Part shown: positions 31,990-40,650 of the stretch, in pieces
Position numbering within the stretch: the stretch's first letter is position 1
Layout of the letters: every line of letters starts with the position of its first letter
Assembly: GCA_012032345.1 (NCBI GenBank)
Contig: JAAUQI010000015.1
Span: 1-64,000, forward strand
DNA from: Leptolyngbyaceae cyanobacterium RM1_1_2
Lineage (GTDB): Bacteria > Cyanobacteriota > Cyanobacteriia > Phormidesmidales > Phormidesmidaceae
DNA: 64,000 bases
Reading direction: 5' to 3'
Notes under the pieces: generated by a model
What the model saw: only the letters and a program-made list of their open reading frames with translations
Databases searched by the model: none
What the model was told of the DNA's origin: nothing
Program-made: the position numbers and the translations under genes

Positions 31990-32773
31990 CAGCCTGTCGT
32001 AAGGTTCTCACATCGGGCAATCCGGCCTCGCCGTCAATGCCGTGGACAAGGATGCGATCGTACCGCCCTCGCCGCACCGGGATATTGATGATCCACTCGA
32101 AGGAAGCCTCTTGCCAGATTTCGTGAGACTCAAAGCGAAAACCTAAGGTCTCAAACCAGCCGCGCATCTGCTGGGCTAAGGCAAAGGCTTTACAGCGTTC
32201 TGCGCCAAATACCTCGATTTTAGTCTTAGCTCCTGGCAGTGCTGGATATTCTTGAGCCGCCAGTCGCGCCATTTCTGTACGCATCCCCTCAATAGTCGGC
32301 AGACGATGGAGCCGCTCTTGTAGGCTGCCAATCTGCCGATGCAGGGACTCCAGCTTTTGGTTTGTCAGAATTTCAGCCGGGGTACGGGTGCGTTTAGCTA
32401 CCTCAATAAAAACCGCTGCAAATTCATAAAACTCGCGGCGTACATCTACCGCATTATTTTGAATCTCTTCTCCCAGTGGATGCTCAGCTAAAAAGGCTTC
32501 TCCCTGTCTCAGGAGCGCAGATGGATTGTTTTGCTCCAGCGCTTCTCGAAAGAGCTGCTGGATCTTGTCTTGGCGAAAAATCGCTAGTACGTAGCGGGGT
32601 TTTTCAACGCCATACTCCACCAGGGCGTACTGGTAGACGCCAATAAAGTCAGCAGGAGGATGGTTTGGATCGAGCTTAAATTGCTTAAGCAGCTTGATGA
32701 CCCGTTCGTTGCGGGTAAGTCGTTCAGCGGCAGAGGCAAAAATAGCATTAATTAGATTATCCAGACCAAACAC
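31871..32773 (-). pseudogene. NACHT-WD40 protein, N-terminal part
   Basis: 300 codons, of which about the first 270 match the N-terminal effector/linker region found before NACHT in cyanobacterial WD40 proteins: LINAIFASAAERLTRNERV at the start, VDVRREFYEFAAVFIEVAKRT in the middle, and FEWIINIPVRRGRYDRILV then HRTDEG at the end. After DEG the frame becomes unrelated, while sequence matching the far side of the NACHT core resumes in another frame within a few bases (near 31970). This indicates an internal deletion of roughly 200 or more codons, not a simple frameshift. Confidence 0.78.
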
Positions 32774-33560
32774 AGGCTTTCTCCCAGAGCTTTTCTCTAG
32801 TGAAAACCAACTTGCTTAAAAATGCTCTAAATTTTACGAAGCGATCGATTAAGGCAGGTAAAAAGCCAGCGATCTCATCCACTGGCTTAACTTCTAACAT
32901 CAGCATCCTTTTCTGCTTGAAAAAGAACGGTCTTCCGCTGTAAAAGTCCATCAGCGGCGGCGGCTGTTCAAGGTATTCCTCAAACTTGTTGACCCTGAGA
33001 CGAATCCGGGGAGCGGTGGTACGGGAGCGGCAGCGGCAGGCGCGGAAAGCTTCGGCTTGGGCTGCATCACGAAAGACAAAGTAAATACCCAAGGCCACAG
33101 GAATGGCGTCTACTCCAAGCACCTGCTTGATATAGGTTTATAGTCAAAATTGGTGGTGCCGGGAGGAAAGAATCCTGCTTCTATGGCTAAGCGGACAGGT
33201 TTGGAAGCGGTGACACGGGCGATCGCTGCTTTATGTCTCTGAATCTTGGGCCTAGCCCGAGTCGGCTTTGCGACCGTTTGAATTGGACAGGCCAGAGAGT
33301 GATCGTGGATAACTAAAGTGCGATCGCTCAGTCGCTGCTCCCAAGCGTTGCGAAAGCCAATGCCCCGTGAATCTACCAGCAGCCCCAGCACCTCTTCTTG
33401 TTTAGTGAGCCAGGCAAAGGTGCTGTAGTGAGGATAGCTTGAATCAACAAAAGTCTCCTTACGGTGCAGCACCGGAGGATTATCAGTGGTGCTGTAGTCC
33501 TTGGCTCTGGCCTCTAGGGTTTTGAGGTTTACCTGGATGCTGCTCTGTTTGGCCTGTCAC
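32757..33560 (-). pseudogene. DNA phosphorothioation-associated methyltransferase, gutted remnant
   Basis: Two minus-strand pieces in different frames. The upstream one (33560 to 33130) contains DYSTTDNPPVLHRKETFVDS, GIGFRNAWEQRL and IQRHKAAIARVTASKPVRLA before TTNFDY. The downstream one (from about 33130) begins YIKQVLGVDAIPVALGIYFVFRD and ends near 32757. These are the N-terminal, linker and C-terminal blocks of the putative methyltransferase family associated with dnd clusters. The segment between FDY and YIKQ, which should hold the SAM-binding DYGCG loop and catalytic core, is deleted, and the beginning is also missing. No dndABCDE genes are in the window. Confidence 0.75.
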
Positions 33561-33577
33561 CTTTAGCAAGATGGGGT

Positions 33578-33658
33578 GCGGCGACTAAAATAGAGGCAGT
33601 CTTTGTAAGGCGCAGACCCATGGTGATGACAGCGCAACAGCTGGCAGACCTGATGCCA
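33578..33658 (+). repeat. Direct repeat A, copy 1 (uma2 promoter and start)
   Basis: 81 bases identical to 35035-35115 except for one base (C versus A just before the ATG). It spans the leader and first codons of the Uma2 gene. Weaker similarity extends the repeat to about 33552-33698. Confidence 0.9.
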
Positions 33659-34363
33659 GATGCCACCCAGCTCGATAGCAATGAACCAGAGATGGAGAGT
33701 TCCCTGCACTATACCCAACTGGCACTGCTAGTAGCCTGTTTGGAATGGCTATGGCATGATCGCGCTGATTTCTTTATTGGGGCTAATCTCACAATTTATT
33801 TCAGCCGAGAGCAGTTAAAAAGTCGAGACTTTAGAGGCCCAGACTTCTTTTTGGTGAAGCAGACGCAAAAACGTCCTCGTCGCTCCTGGGTGGTGTGGGA
33901 AGAGGGAGGGCAATATCCTGATCTCATTATTGAACTGCTATCTCCAGCGACAGCCCAGGCCGATCGCACTCTCAAAAAGTCTCTATATCAAGATCGATTC
34001 CGCACACCGGAGTATTTTTGGTTTTCTCCAGATACCCTGGAGCTGGCGGGCTATCGGCTGATGGGTCAGCGCTATGGGGAGATTGCCCCTAGTCAGGAGG
34101 GCTGGCTCTGGAGTGAGGTTTTGAATTTGTTTGTAGGAGTGCAGGGAGGGGTGCTGCGCTATTTTCAGCCGTCGGGAGAGCTAGTACCCACGCCAGCAGA
34201 AGCGGCAATGGTAGCCCAAGCTGAGGCCCAGCAGGCCCAAGTCGAGGTTCAGCAGGCCCAAACTGAGGTTCAGCAGGCCCAAGCCGAGGCTCAGCAGGCA
34301 GCAGACCGAGCGGCCCGACTGACAGAGCAGTTAAGGGCGTTAGGGATCGAGCCGGAGGGATAG
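33620..34363 (+). CDS. Uma2-family (DUF820) PD-(D/E)XK endonuclease-like protein with C-terminal coiled coil
   Basis: 247 residues. The Uma2 fold is seen in FRGPDFFLVKQTQ, YPDLIIELLSPATAQADRTLKKSLYQ and EYFWFSPDTLELAGYRL; the first Asp and the Glu are candidate metal ligands. The C-terminus has four near-identical 21-base repeats (AQ-E-QQ heptads, about 34210-34305), then AARLTEQLRALGIEPEG, the usual Uma2 tail. Such proteins are multicopy in cyanobacteria and often accompany mobile DNA; their biological role is unknown. ATG at 33626 is an alternative start. Confidence 0.85.
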   Translation: MVMTAQQLADLMPDATQLDSNEPEMESSLHYTQLALLVACLEWLWHDRADFFIGANLTIYFSREQLKSRDFRGPDFFLVKQTQKRPRRSWVVWEEGGQYPDLIIELLSPATAQADRTLKKSLYQDRFRTPEYFWFSPDTLELAGYRLMGQRYGEIAPSQEGWLWSEVLNLFVGVQGGVLRYFQPSGELVPTPAEAAMVAQAEAQQAQVEVQQAQTEVQQAQAEAQQAADRAARLTEQLRALGIEPEG

Positions 34364-34494
34364 TAGCATTGGCGATCGCACTTCGACTGACCGCAGACGA
34401 CACCGCCGAAGCCGTCATTGGAGCAGCCGCCCATTATCTGGCAGCTCCGTGAGAGCTTTAGGATATATCAGCAACTGCAATAGAGTTAGCCCGC

Positions 34495-34921
34495 TTTACT
34501 GCCGCCATAACCGCAGAACATCTCCTCAAGCTCCCTCCCCTTGAAAACGGCGATCGCCTCGACCTGCTCACAATTTGAGCGACGCTATAGCGCCATGCCC
34601 CACCTCAAAAAAGCCGAACTCGTCGAAAGAGTTGTTTACGTGGCCTCACCCTTGCGAGCAAAAGTTTATCGCCGCAATCGCGCCCAAGAATATCTAGTCT
34701 GGCGCACCTATAGTTAACAGCTCGACTGGTTCTATCTAGCCAACGAAACCTATGTCGCTCTCCACCCTAACGCCGATAGATGCTTTTACAGTCGCCAATT
34801 TCCTGGCCTGTGGCTAGAGACTCAAGACTTGCTATCAGGTAATCTGGCCGCAGTGCTGAATATGCTTCAACGCGGCCTTGAAACGCTAGAGCATCAGACC
34901 TTTGTCAGTAACCTCCAGTAG
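34495..34921 (+). pseudogene. Decayed Uma2-family gene
   Basis: Fragments read ITAEHLLKLPPLENGDRLD, then after a frameshift FERRYSAMPHLKKAELVE and VVYVASPLRAK. The frame then jumps directly to VYRRNRAQEYLVWRTYS, TAA, and QLDWFYLANETYVALHPNAD through FPGLWLETQDLLSGNLAAVL to a TAG at 34919-34921. The middle of the nuclease core is deleted and at least one nonsense codon and one frameshift are present. It is a different Uma2 subtype from the intact neighbour. Confidence 0.78.
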
Positions 34922-35034
34922 GCTGCTTCTTGATGCTGTGATCTATCTCGACTACCACGCTACAGCTGCAAACGATCCCGGAGTTGCCGAAACAGTTCTG
35001 CTCCACATGACTTGTCATCTTAGCAGGATAGGTC

Positions 35035-35115
35035 GCGGCGACTAAAATAGAGGCAGTCTTTGTAAGGCGCAGACACATGGTGATGACAGCGCAACAGCTG
35101 GCAGACCTGATGCCA
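35035..35115 (+). repeat. Direct repeat A, copy 2
   Basis: Matches 33578-33658 with one mismatch; see the truncated gene copy at 35077. Confidence 0.9.
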
Positions 35116-35163
35116 GCTGCCAGCCAACAAGATGGCAATGAACCGGAGATGGAGAGGTGCTAG
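35077..35163 (+). pseudogene. Truncated duplicate of the Uma2 gene start
   Basis: 28 codons beginning MVMTAQQLADLMPAASQQDG, the same start as the intact Uma2 gene at 33620, ending at TAG 35161-35163 after NEPEMERC. Upstream leader bases are duplicated as well. The rest of the gene has been lost, leaving it next to the cupS stop codon. Confidence 0.8.
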
Positions 35164-35189
35164 AACCGAGCCAGAACGCAGCACCAGTA

Positions 35190-35591
35190 CTAGCCCATTA
35201 GAATTACGCGATCGATAACGTGAATCACCCCGTTGTCAGCTTCAATATCAGCCGCAATGACGGTGGCATTTTTGACTTCAAAACTGTCTGACACATCAAT
35301 TGGAATAGCAGAACCCTCTACCGAAGTAACAGTCTCATACTGAGCCAGATCTGCCTGCATCAGCTTGCCAGCGACAACGTGAAACGTGAGAATACGAGCG
35401 AGCTGGGGCGGATTTTGCACCAGCGTTTGCACAGTACCGGGCGGCAGGTTGGCAAAAGCCTCATCAGTGGGGGCAAAAACGGTGAACGGCCCCGGCGACT
35501 TCAGCGTTTCCACGAGTCCGGCAGCTTTGACCGCCGCGACTAAAGTTCCAAAGCCCTCAGTATTCACTGCAATATCAACAATGTCAGCCAC
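35190..35591 (-). CDS. cupS: CupS, fasciclin-fold subunit of the CO2-uptake NDH-1MS complex
   Basis: Single FAS1/fasciclin domain: [35 protein letters not shown] and the terminal [12 protein letters not shown] are the two family motifs. The GTG at 35591 gives 133 residues, starts [10 protein letters not shown] as in relatives and has AGAGGA eight bases upstream; the frame itself opens further upstream at 35615. As the last gene of ndhF3-ndhD3-cupA-cupS it corresponds to Sll1735 of Synechocystis. CupS binds at CupA in the low-CO2-induced hydration module. Confidence 0.93.
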   Translation of the reverse strand: MADIVDIAVNTEGFGTLVAAVKAAGLVETLKSPGPFTVFAPTDEAFANLPPGTVQTLVQNPPQLARILTFHVVAGKLMQADLAQYETVTSVEGSAIPIDVSDSFEVKNATVIAADIEADNGVIHVIDRVILMG

Positions 35592-35631
35592 GTTGCTAAA
35601 TCCTCTTTTAGGCAAAATTACGGGAGCGAAG

Positions 35632-35787
35632 TTACTCTTCAGGCAAGGTAAAAGCTTCAGGATCGAGGCCGTCTGTCCAGAGCAGGGCTGAGTGACTGGC
35701 CGGAAAATGTATTACCCCCAAAATTAGGCAGATATAAACAGCCGTCATCCAAAAGAACGGGTCGAGTTCGTCTAGAATCTGTCGCAT
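35632..35787 (-). CDS. Small single-helix membrane protein encoded between cupA and cupS
   Basis: 51 codons, ATG 35785-35787, TAA 35632-35634. A perfect AGGAGG ribosome site overlaps the cupA stop codon and lies five bases before this ATG, so translation is probably coupled to cupA. The product begins [20 protein letters not shown], has one hydrophobic helix of about 18 residues ([18 protein letters not shown]) and an acidic C-terminal tail ending TLPEE. The cupS gene follows 40 bases later. I do not recognise the family. Context suggests a small NDH-1MS component or assembly factor. Confidence 0.78.
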   Translation of the reverse strand: MRQILDELDPFFWMTAVYICLILGVIHFPASHSALLWTDGLDPEAFTLPEE

Positions 35788-35796
35788 AGTGGCCTC

Positions 35797-37098
35797 CTAG
35801 CGATAGTCTTGCTGTTGAATATTCCGTAAACGAGCTTCAGGACGCTTAAAGCGATCGAGCTGGGCTTCAAAGAAGGCACGGTTGGCCTGCAGGTGCTTGG
35901 GATTAGGGTCATCTAGCGGATAGAGCAGGGCTGTTCTCAGGGCCTGAATCACCGCTGAGGTAACACAGTACATTGAGCGCTGAAAAGAAACTCCCAGCTG
36001 AATCAGCATGTCATCTTCACCCCGGCAGTGCTGCTGGTAGTAGTCCACCAGATAGGGGGGTAAAAAGTGCAGCATGTCCTGCATTAGCAGCGTCGGTGGA
36101 ATGCCCGCAGACCCCACTGGAAAAACATCGGCGTAGAGAATGCCGTAGTGAAAATCTCCCTGATCGCTAGGGACTTCGCCAGCCTGAGCATTGTAAGACT
36201 TGGTGCCGCGAAACGGAGAAGTGCGGTAAAACACAGCTTCAACGTAGGGTAGCGCGGCTTCATACAGCCAGGTAAAGCCTTTTGACTTGGGAATAATTTC
36301 GTAGCGCTCGTCTCCAATGTAAACATGGTGGTAAATCGGGCGTCCGGCGATCGCAAAGATACCGTTCACCAAAAAATTCATTGCCTCTGGGACACTGGTA
36401 ATCTTGCCTTCGTCATAGAGATCAGACATTTCAAAAAAGACCGGAGCCATCACCTCCCAAAACAGACCCAGATTTGAGTAATAAGAGAGCTGTCGCACCT
36501 GCTCAATAAACATCTCTGGAAATAGCTTATACAGCCCCAGCATGGCCGGATTGCCCTTGAAATAAGCTCGAATAGCGACATCGGCACTGGCTTTGTATTC
36601 GTCAGTATCTAAGTAAGGATCAAACTGACCGCCCATGCCCCGATGCCAGAGCATGGCCCGCATACATTCTTCGGCAAACTCCATATTGATGCGGTCGTGC
36701 CAGAGGTGATGCAGCAGTTTCGGCAGCTTGCGGTTGACTTCACCTTTTGCCATAAAGTCCAGCAGTTCTGGGTGAGCGGTTGCTTGTCCGCGCCAGACCC
36801 GCAGGTCAGCACTATCCCCGGCATAGTGGTTGGGCAAGTCCAGATACTCCTGAGGCAAGAAGTATTTGAAGAAGGGCAGCGGATTGAGAAAGACCCGCTC
36901 GGCGATGTAAAGCAGATCGCGCCAGTAGAAGTCCATCGGCACCGCATAGGCTTTGTAGAGGCCGATAATCTGCATCAGGTTTTCTGGCGTGTCGGGCAGC
37001 ATCGCTCCGCCAGATTCCAGCCGATGCACGACTTTGGCAAAGGGGTGCTGGGAAGGGGGGAGCTTAGTAGGAGAGGGCGTTAAGAGGGTAGAGGTCAT
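35797..37098 (-). CDS. cupA: CupA, CO2 hydration protein (ChpY)
   Basis: Carbonic-anhydrase-like subunit of the NDH-1MS complex that converts CO2 to bicarbonate inside the cell. 433 residues; QHPFAKVVHRLESGGAMLPDTP, FLPQEYLDLPNHYAGDSADLRVWRGQ and the histidine-rich LLHHLWHDRINMEFAEECMRAMLWHRG block are typical of CupA/CupB. CupA rather than CupB is chosen because it follows ndhF3-ndhD3. It ends where the next ORF's ribosome site begins and starts 9 bases after the ndhD3 stop. Confidence 0.95.
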   Translation of the reverse strand: MTSTLLTPSPTKLPPSQHPFAKVVHRLESGGAMLPDTPENLMQIIGLYKAYAVPMDFYWRDLLYIAERVFLNPLPFFKYFLPQEYLDLPNHYAGDSADLRVWRGQATAHPELLDFMAKGEVNRKLPKLLHHLWHDRINMEFAEECMRAMLWHRGMGGQFDPYLDTDEYKASADVAIRAYFKGNPAMLGLYKLFPEMFIEQVRQLSYYSNLGLFWEVMAPVFFEMSDLYDEGKITSVPEAMNFLVNGIFAIAGRPIYHHVYIGDERYEIIPKSKGFTWLYEAALPYVEAVFYRTSPFRGTKSYNAQAGEVPSDQGDFHYGILYADVFPVGSAGIPPTLLMQDMLHFLPPYLVDYYQQHCRGEDDMLIQLGVSFQRSMYCVTSAVIQALRTALLYPLDDPNPKHLQANRAFFEAQLDRFKRPEARLRNIQQQDYR

Positions 37099-37106
37099 GG
37101 GAGTCG

Positions 37107-38660
37107 TTAAAGGTGAGTAGTCAATGAGTTAGAGGTGGGAAGAGATAATGAATCTTGAGAGATTTGAAATGGCTGATCTAGGGTCGGTGCCACGAGGCGC
37201 GGCGCTGGCATAGCGGCCATCTGGTGAGTAGTGGTTTCGCTCCAGCGCATCAGCCAGCCCGGTTGAACTCCTAAGAGGAAAATCAGCCACGCCAGAATTA
37301 GCGCTGGGGTACGTTCGAACCATTCAACTTTGGGAAAATAGGCAGTCGCGTTATCCAGCTTGCCAAAGCAGGTGCGGTTAAGCAAAATCACAAAGTAAAC
37401 CGCTGTCAGCCCCGTCCCCACCACGCACACTAGAGTCTGAATCGGAAAGACCGCATAGCTACCCTGAAAAACAACAAACTCAGCAATAAAGCCTACCAGC
37501 CCTGGAATGCCGGCACTGGCCATACCGCCTAGCACCAGCAGAGCGCTTACCAGCGGCAGTCCCCGAATCGGGTTCATCAAGCCGTTTAGCACCGTCAAAT
37601 CGCGGGTGCCAACTTTGGCCTCAACCAGCCCCACTAGATGAAACAGCAGCGCCAAAATCAGGCCATGAGCAAACATCTGAGCTACAGCCCCCACCAAACT
37701 GAGATTGGTCATGGCCGCGCCACCGAGCAGCACGTAGCCCATGTGACCAATTGAGCTGTAGGCCACCATGCGCTTGATGTCTTTTTGAGCGATCGCTGCC
37801 ATCGCCCCATACAGAACACTCACCGCTGCCCAAGTCGCCAGCCATGGAGACAGCGCCGCCCAGGCATCGGGGAAAAGCCCCATACCAAAGCGAAAAATGC
37901 CATAGGTACCCAGCTTTGCCAGCACGCCCCCCAGCAGAATTGCTACCGGGGTCGAGGCTGCCACATAGGTATCCGGTAGCCAGGTATGCAGCGGTACCAG
38001 CGGCGTTTTAATGCCAAACCCTACCAGCAAAACCCCTAGCAGTACAAACTGTATCCCCAGGGGCAGAGACTGCTCCAGCAAAGCACTGTAGGAAAAGCTA
38101 GTGGCGTGGCTCAGCCAGATCACGCCCAAGAATCCGGCCAAAATCAACGCGCCTGACATGGCGGTGTAGAGCAAAAACTTAGTCGCCGCATAACCGCGAT
38201 TGCTGCCACCCCATACAGATACCAGCAGATAAAACGGAATCAGCTCAATCTCGTAGAACAGGAAAAAGAGCAGCAGATTCTGCGCCAGCAAAGCACCCGC
38301 CACGCCGCTGCTCACCAGCAAGATCAGCGCGTAAAACAGGCGCGGACGCTCTGTCTGCTCAGAGCTGCTGTAAATTGCAATCCAGGTCAGCAGACTATTG
38401 AGTACTACTAGCGGCAGCGATAGGCCATCAACCCCTAGCTCATAGTTCAGGCCCAGGGTTTCTAACCAGGGCAAAGTTTCTTGAAACTGGAAGGCCGTAC
38501 TGCCCGGATTAAACTGGCTCAACAGCCAGACTGTCCACAGCAGGGCCGCACCCGACACCATCAGCGAGCCTAACTTAATCCGGTGAGCCGGAACTGTTTT
38601 GGGTAAGCAGCCAATAATAATCGTGCCTATGAAGGGTAGCCAAATCAGGGCGCTAAGCAT
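37107..38660 (-). CDS. ndhD3: NADH dehydrogenase-like subunit NdhD3
   Basis: Proton-pumping antiporter-like membrane subunit of NDH-1MS. About 517 residues with some 14 hydrophobic segments; conserved lysine/histidine helices include LFFLFYEIELIPFYLLVSVWGG, KTPLVPLHTWLPDTYVAASTPVAILL and AAIAQKDIKRMVAYSSIGHMGYVLLG. ATG at 38660 matches the family N-terminus (MLSALIWLPFIGT) and follows AGAGAGAC. It lies 62 bases downstream of ndhF3. Confidence 0.95.
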   Translation of the reverse strand: MLSALIWLPFIGTIIIGCLPKTVPAHRIKLGSLMVSGAALLWTVWLLSQFNPGSTAFQFQETLPWLETLGLNYELGVDGLSLPLVVLNSLLTWIAIYSSSEQTERPRLFYALILLVSSGVAGALLAQNLLLFFLFYEIELIPFYLLVSVWGGSNRGYAATKFLLYTAMSGALILAGFLGVIWLSHATSFSYSALLEQSLPLGIQFVLLGVLLVGFGIKTPLVPLHTWLPDTYVAASTPVAILLGGVLAKLGTYGIFRFGMGLFPDAWAALSPWLATWAAVSVLYGAMAAIAQKDIKRMVAYSSIGHMGYVLLGGAAMTNLSLVGAVAQMFAHGLILALLFHLVGLVEAKVGTRDLTVLNGLMNPIRGLPLVSALLVLGGMASAGIPGLVGFIAEFVVFQGSYAVFPIQTLVCVVGTGLTAVYFVILLNRTCFGKLDNATAYFPKVEWFERTPALILAWLIFLLGVQPGWLMRWSETTTHQMAAMPAPRLVAPTLDQPFQISQDSLSLPTSNSLTTHL

Positions 38661-38722
38661 AAGTCTCTCTTGAGGCAACAATAAGGGGAAGAAAAGTCAG
38701 TTTTGAGAGCGCTCAACCTGCT

Positions 38723-40594
38723 CTAAGGCGTAGGCCAGAGCCTTTGTGTCCAAATGGAGGTAAACAGAGGCCAGCTCACCAATAAAATCAGCAAGACAAC
38801 GCCGGAGAGAATAGTTAGCACGTAGAAGCGGGTTTGTCCCACATTGCCGTACTTTAGAGTCTCACCGCTAAAAATTGAGGCAAAGCCCACCAGATTGACG
38901 GCTCCATCTACAATGTGACGATCGATCCAGTCTGTCAGCCGCGAGAGTAAATCTACCGCAAACACTACGCTAGAGCGATAGAGCTTGGGCGTGTAAAAGT
39001 CATTGGCGAAAAAGCTCTGTAATGGTTTTCCAGGCAGCCTAATCGGTTTGGGAATAGTTTGTGCTACGTACAATACAGCGCCAATCGTGATGCCCGTTAA
39101 GGTTGACCAGATTAGCAGCAGGGCTAGATCCTGGTTGAGGTTGATCCACTCAGGCAGCAAACCCAGACTTTGCAAGATTAGCGGTAAGTGCAGCGTAAAG
39201 CCTGCTAAAACAGTCATCGGCAGGGTGATCGCCCAGATGTTTTCGGGCGATCGCTGGGCCATTGGCTGCGGCTGACCGGCAAAGAGCAGGCCAAACTCAC
39301 GGGTGAGGCTAAAAGCCGTTAGCGCATTGACTGCCAGCAGCAGCACAAACAGCCCAGGCCGACTCGGCCACAGCCCATCTGCTAGCGCTAACATGGCCCA
39401 GAAACCACCCAGTGGTGGCAGCGCCATCAGTCCGGCTGCGCCCACTAAATAACTAAGACCTGAAACTGGGCGACGGCTCCAGAGTCCACCAAGCTGGGTC
39501 AGGTCTTGCGTAATGCTGTTTAAGACAATTGAGCCAGTACTCATCACCAGCAGCGCTATGGATAAAGCATGGGCCAGCATCAGCAGGTAGGCCGCTTCGA
39601 TTTGCTGGGTGCCTACGGCAACAAAAACCAGACCCATATAGGCACTGACAGAATAAGACACAGACCGCTTGATATCAATTTGGGCGATCGCAATCAGCGT
39701 TGCGCCGACTGCCGTTGCCGCCCCAACCGCAACGATGGCCTGCTGCACAAAGGGCGATAGCATCAGCACCGGAGATAGCTTAATTAATATCCAAGCCCCT
39801 GTCTGTACAACCACTGCGTTACGTAGGATAGTTCCGGGTAGCGGGCCTTCCATAGCCTCGTCCAGCCACAGGTGCAGTGGGAACTGAGCGCACTTACCCA
39901 TTGGCCCGGCCATCAGGGCCAGTCCGAGCAGAGCGATTAGGGTGGGGTCTACCGTAGCTGTTTTGGCCCACTGTGCTAGCTCATTAAAGTTCCAGGTTCC
40001 GGCTAGGGGATAGATGGCCAAAACCCCCATCAGCAGAAATAGGTCGCCGACTCGCTTGGTTAAGAAAGCATCTCTCGCGCCCGTAACCACCAGCGACTGG
40101 TTATACCAGACCCCCACAATTAAGTAAGTCCCCAGGGTCAAAATTTCCAACAAAATATAGCTAAAAAACAGCGAATTGCACAGCGCCAGACCGCACATCC
40201 CTGCCTCGAACAGCGCCAGCAGTGAGAAAAATCGCGCCCAGCCCCAGTCCATCTCTAGATAGCCCACCGCATAGAGCTGGGCCAAAAAGTTAAGTCCCGT
40301 GATGATAATGATGGCAGCCAGAGTCACTGCTGAGATCTCAATTGACACCGACAGATCTAAACCTGCAACCTGCAGCCACGGGAAAGACTCATAGACAGGC
40401 GGCTGTTGCCTAACTTCAAAGAAAGCCACGATCCCGTGAAAAAAGGCAATTAGGGTCGCCACCAAATTGACATATCCGGCTGGCCTTGGCCCGGTTCGTC
40501 GGATAATCGACGGTGACCAAAGCGCTGACAGCACCATCCCTAAAAGGGGATAGCAGGGAATTAACCAAACAGCTTGAAGTAAGAACTGAAGCAT
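38723..40594 (-). CDS. ndhF3: NADH dehydrogenase-like subunit NdhF3
   Basis: Distal membrane subunit of the inducible CO2-uptake NDH-1MS complex. About 623 residues, roughly 16 transmembrane helices. Core motifs: FFSYILLEILTLGTYLIVGVWYN, KCAQFPLHLWLDEAMEGPLPGTILRNAVVVQTGAWIL and AQIDIKRSVSYSVSAYMGLVFV. ATG at 40594 begins MLQFLLQAVWLIP, as in relatives. First gene of the five-gene unit; a LysR-type operator candidate overlaps its likely promoter. The specialised NdhF3 identity follows from the linked ndhD3, cupA and cupS genes. Confidence 0.95.
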   Translation of the reverse strand: MLQFLLQAVWLIPCYPLLGMVLSALWSPSIIRRTGPRPAGYVNLVATLIAFFHGIVAFFEVRQQPPVYESFPWLQVAGLDLSVSIEISAVTLAAIIIITGLNFLAQLYAVGYLEMDWGWARFFSLLALFEAGMCGLALCNSLFFSYILLEILTLGTYLIVGVWYNQSLVVTGARDAFLTKRVGDLFLLMGVLAIYPLAGTWNFNELAQWAKTATVDPTLIALLGLALMAGPMGKCAQFPLHLWLDEAMEGPLPGTILRNAVVVQTGAWILIKLSPVLMLSPFVQQAIVAVGAATAVGATLIAIAQIDIKRSVSYSVSAYMGLVFVAVGTQQIEAAYLLMLAHALSIALLVMSTGSIVLNSITQDLTQLGGLWSRRPVSGLSYLVGAAGLMALPPLGGFWAMLALADGLWPSRPGLFVLLLAVNALTAFSLTREFGLLFAGQPQPMAQRSPENIWAITLPMTVLAGFTLHLPLILQSLGLLPEWINLNQDLALLLIWSTLTGITIGAVLYVAQTIPKPIRLPGKPLQSFFANDFYTPKLYRSSVVFAVDLLSRLTDWIDRHIVDGAVNLVGFASIFSGETLKYGNVGQTRFYVLTILSGVVLLILLVSWPLFTSIWTQRLWPTP

Positions 40595-40621
40595 GAACTT
40601 TCTCTCAACCATAGATATAAG

Positions 40622-40650
40622 TCTACCAATAATCTAAACATCATTGTCAA
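40622..40650 (-). promoter_or_regulatory. Candidate promoter and LysR-type operator of the ndhF3 operon
   Basis: On the minus strand TTGACA (40650-40645) resembles a -35 box. It is overlapped by CAAT-N12-ATTG (40646-40627), an interrupted palindrome of the type bound by LysR regulators, about 33-52 bases before the ndhF3 ATG. In Synechocystis this operon is repressed by the LysR protein NdhR/CcmR under high CO2. The site is a match in form and place only; no regulator gene is in the window, and the -10 element is weak. Confidence 0.45.

Noticed and set aside
34395-34445. Short coding-like stretch just after the intact Uma2 gene
   Set aside because: About 16-25 codons without start, ending in a stop; could be gene debris but no family is recognisable.
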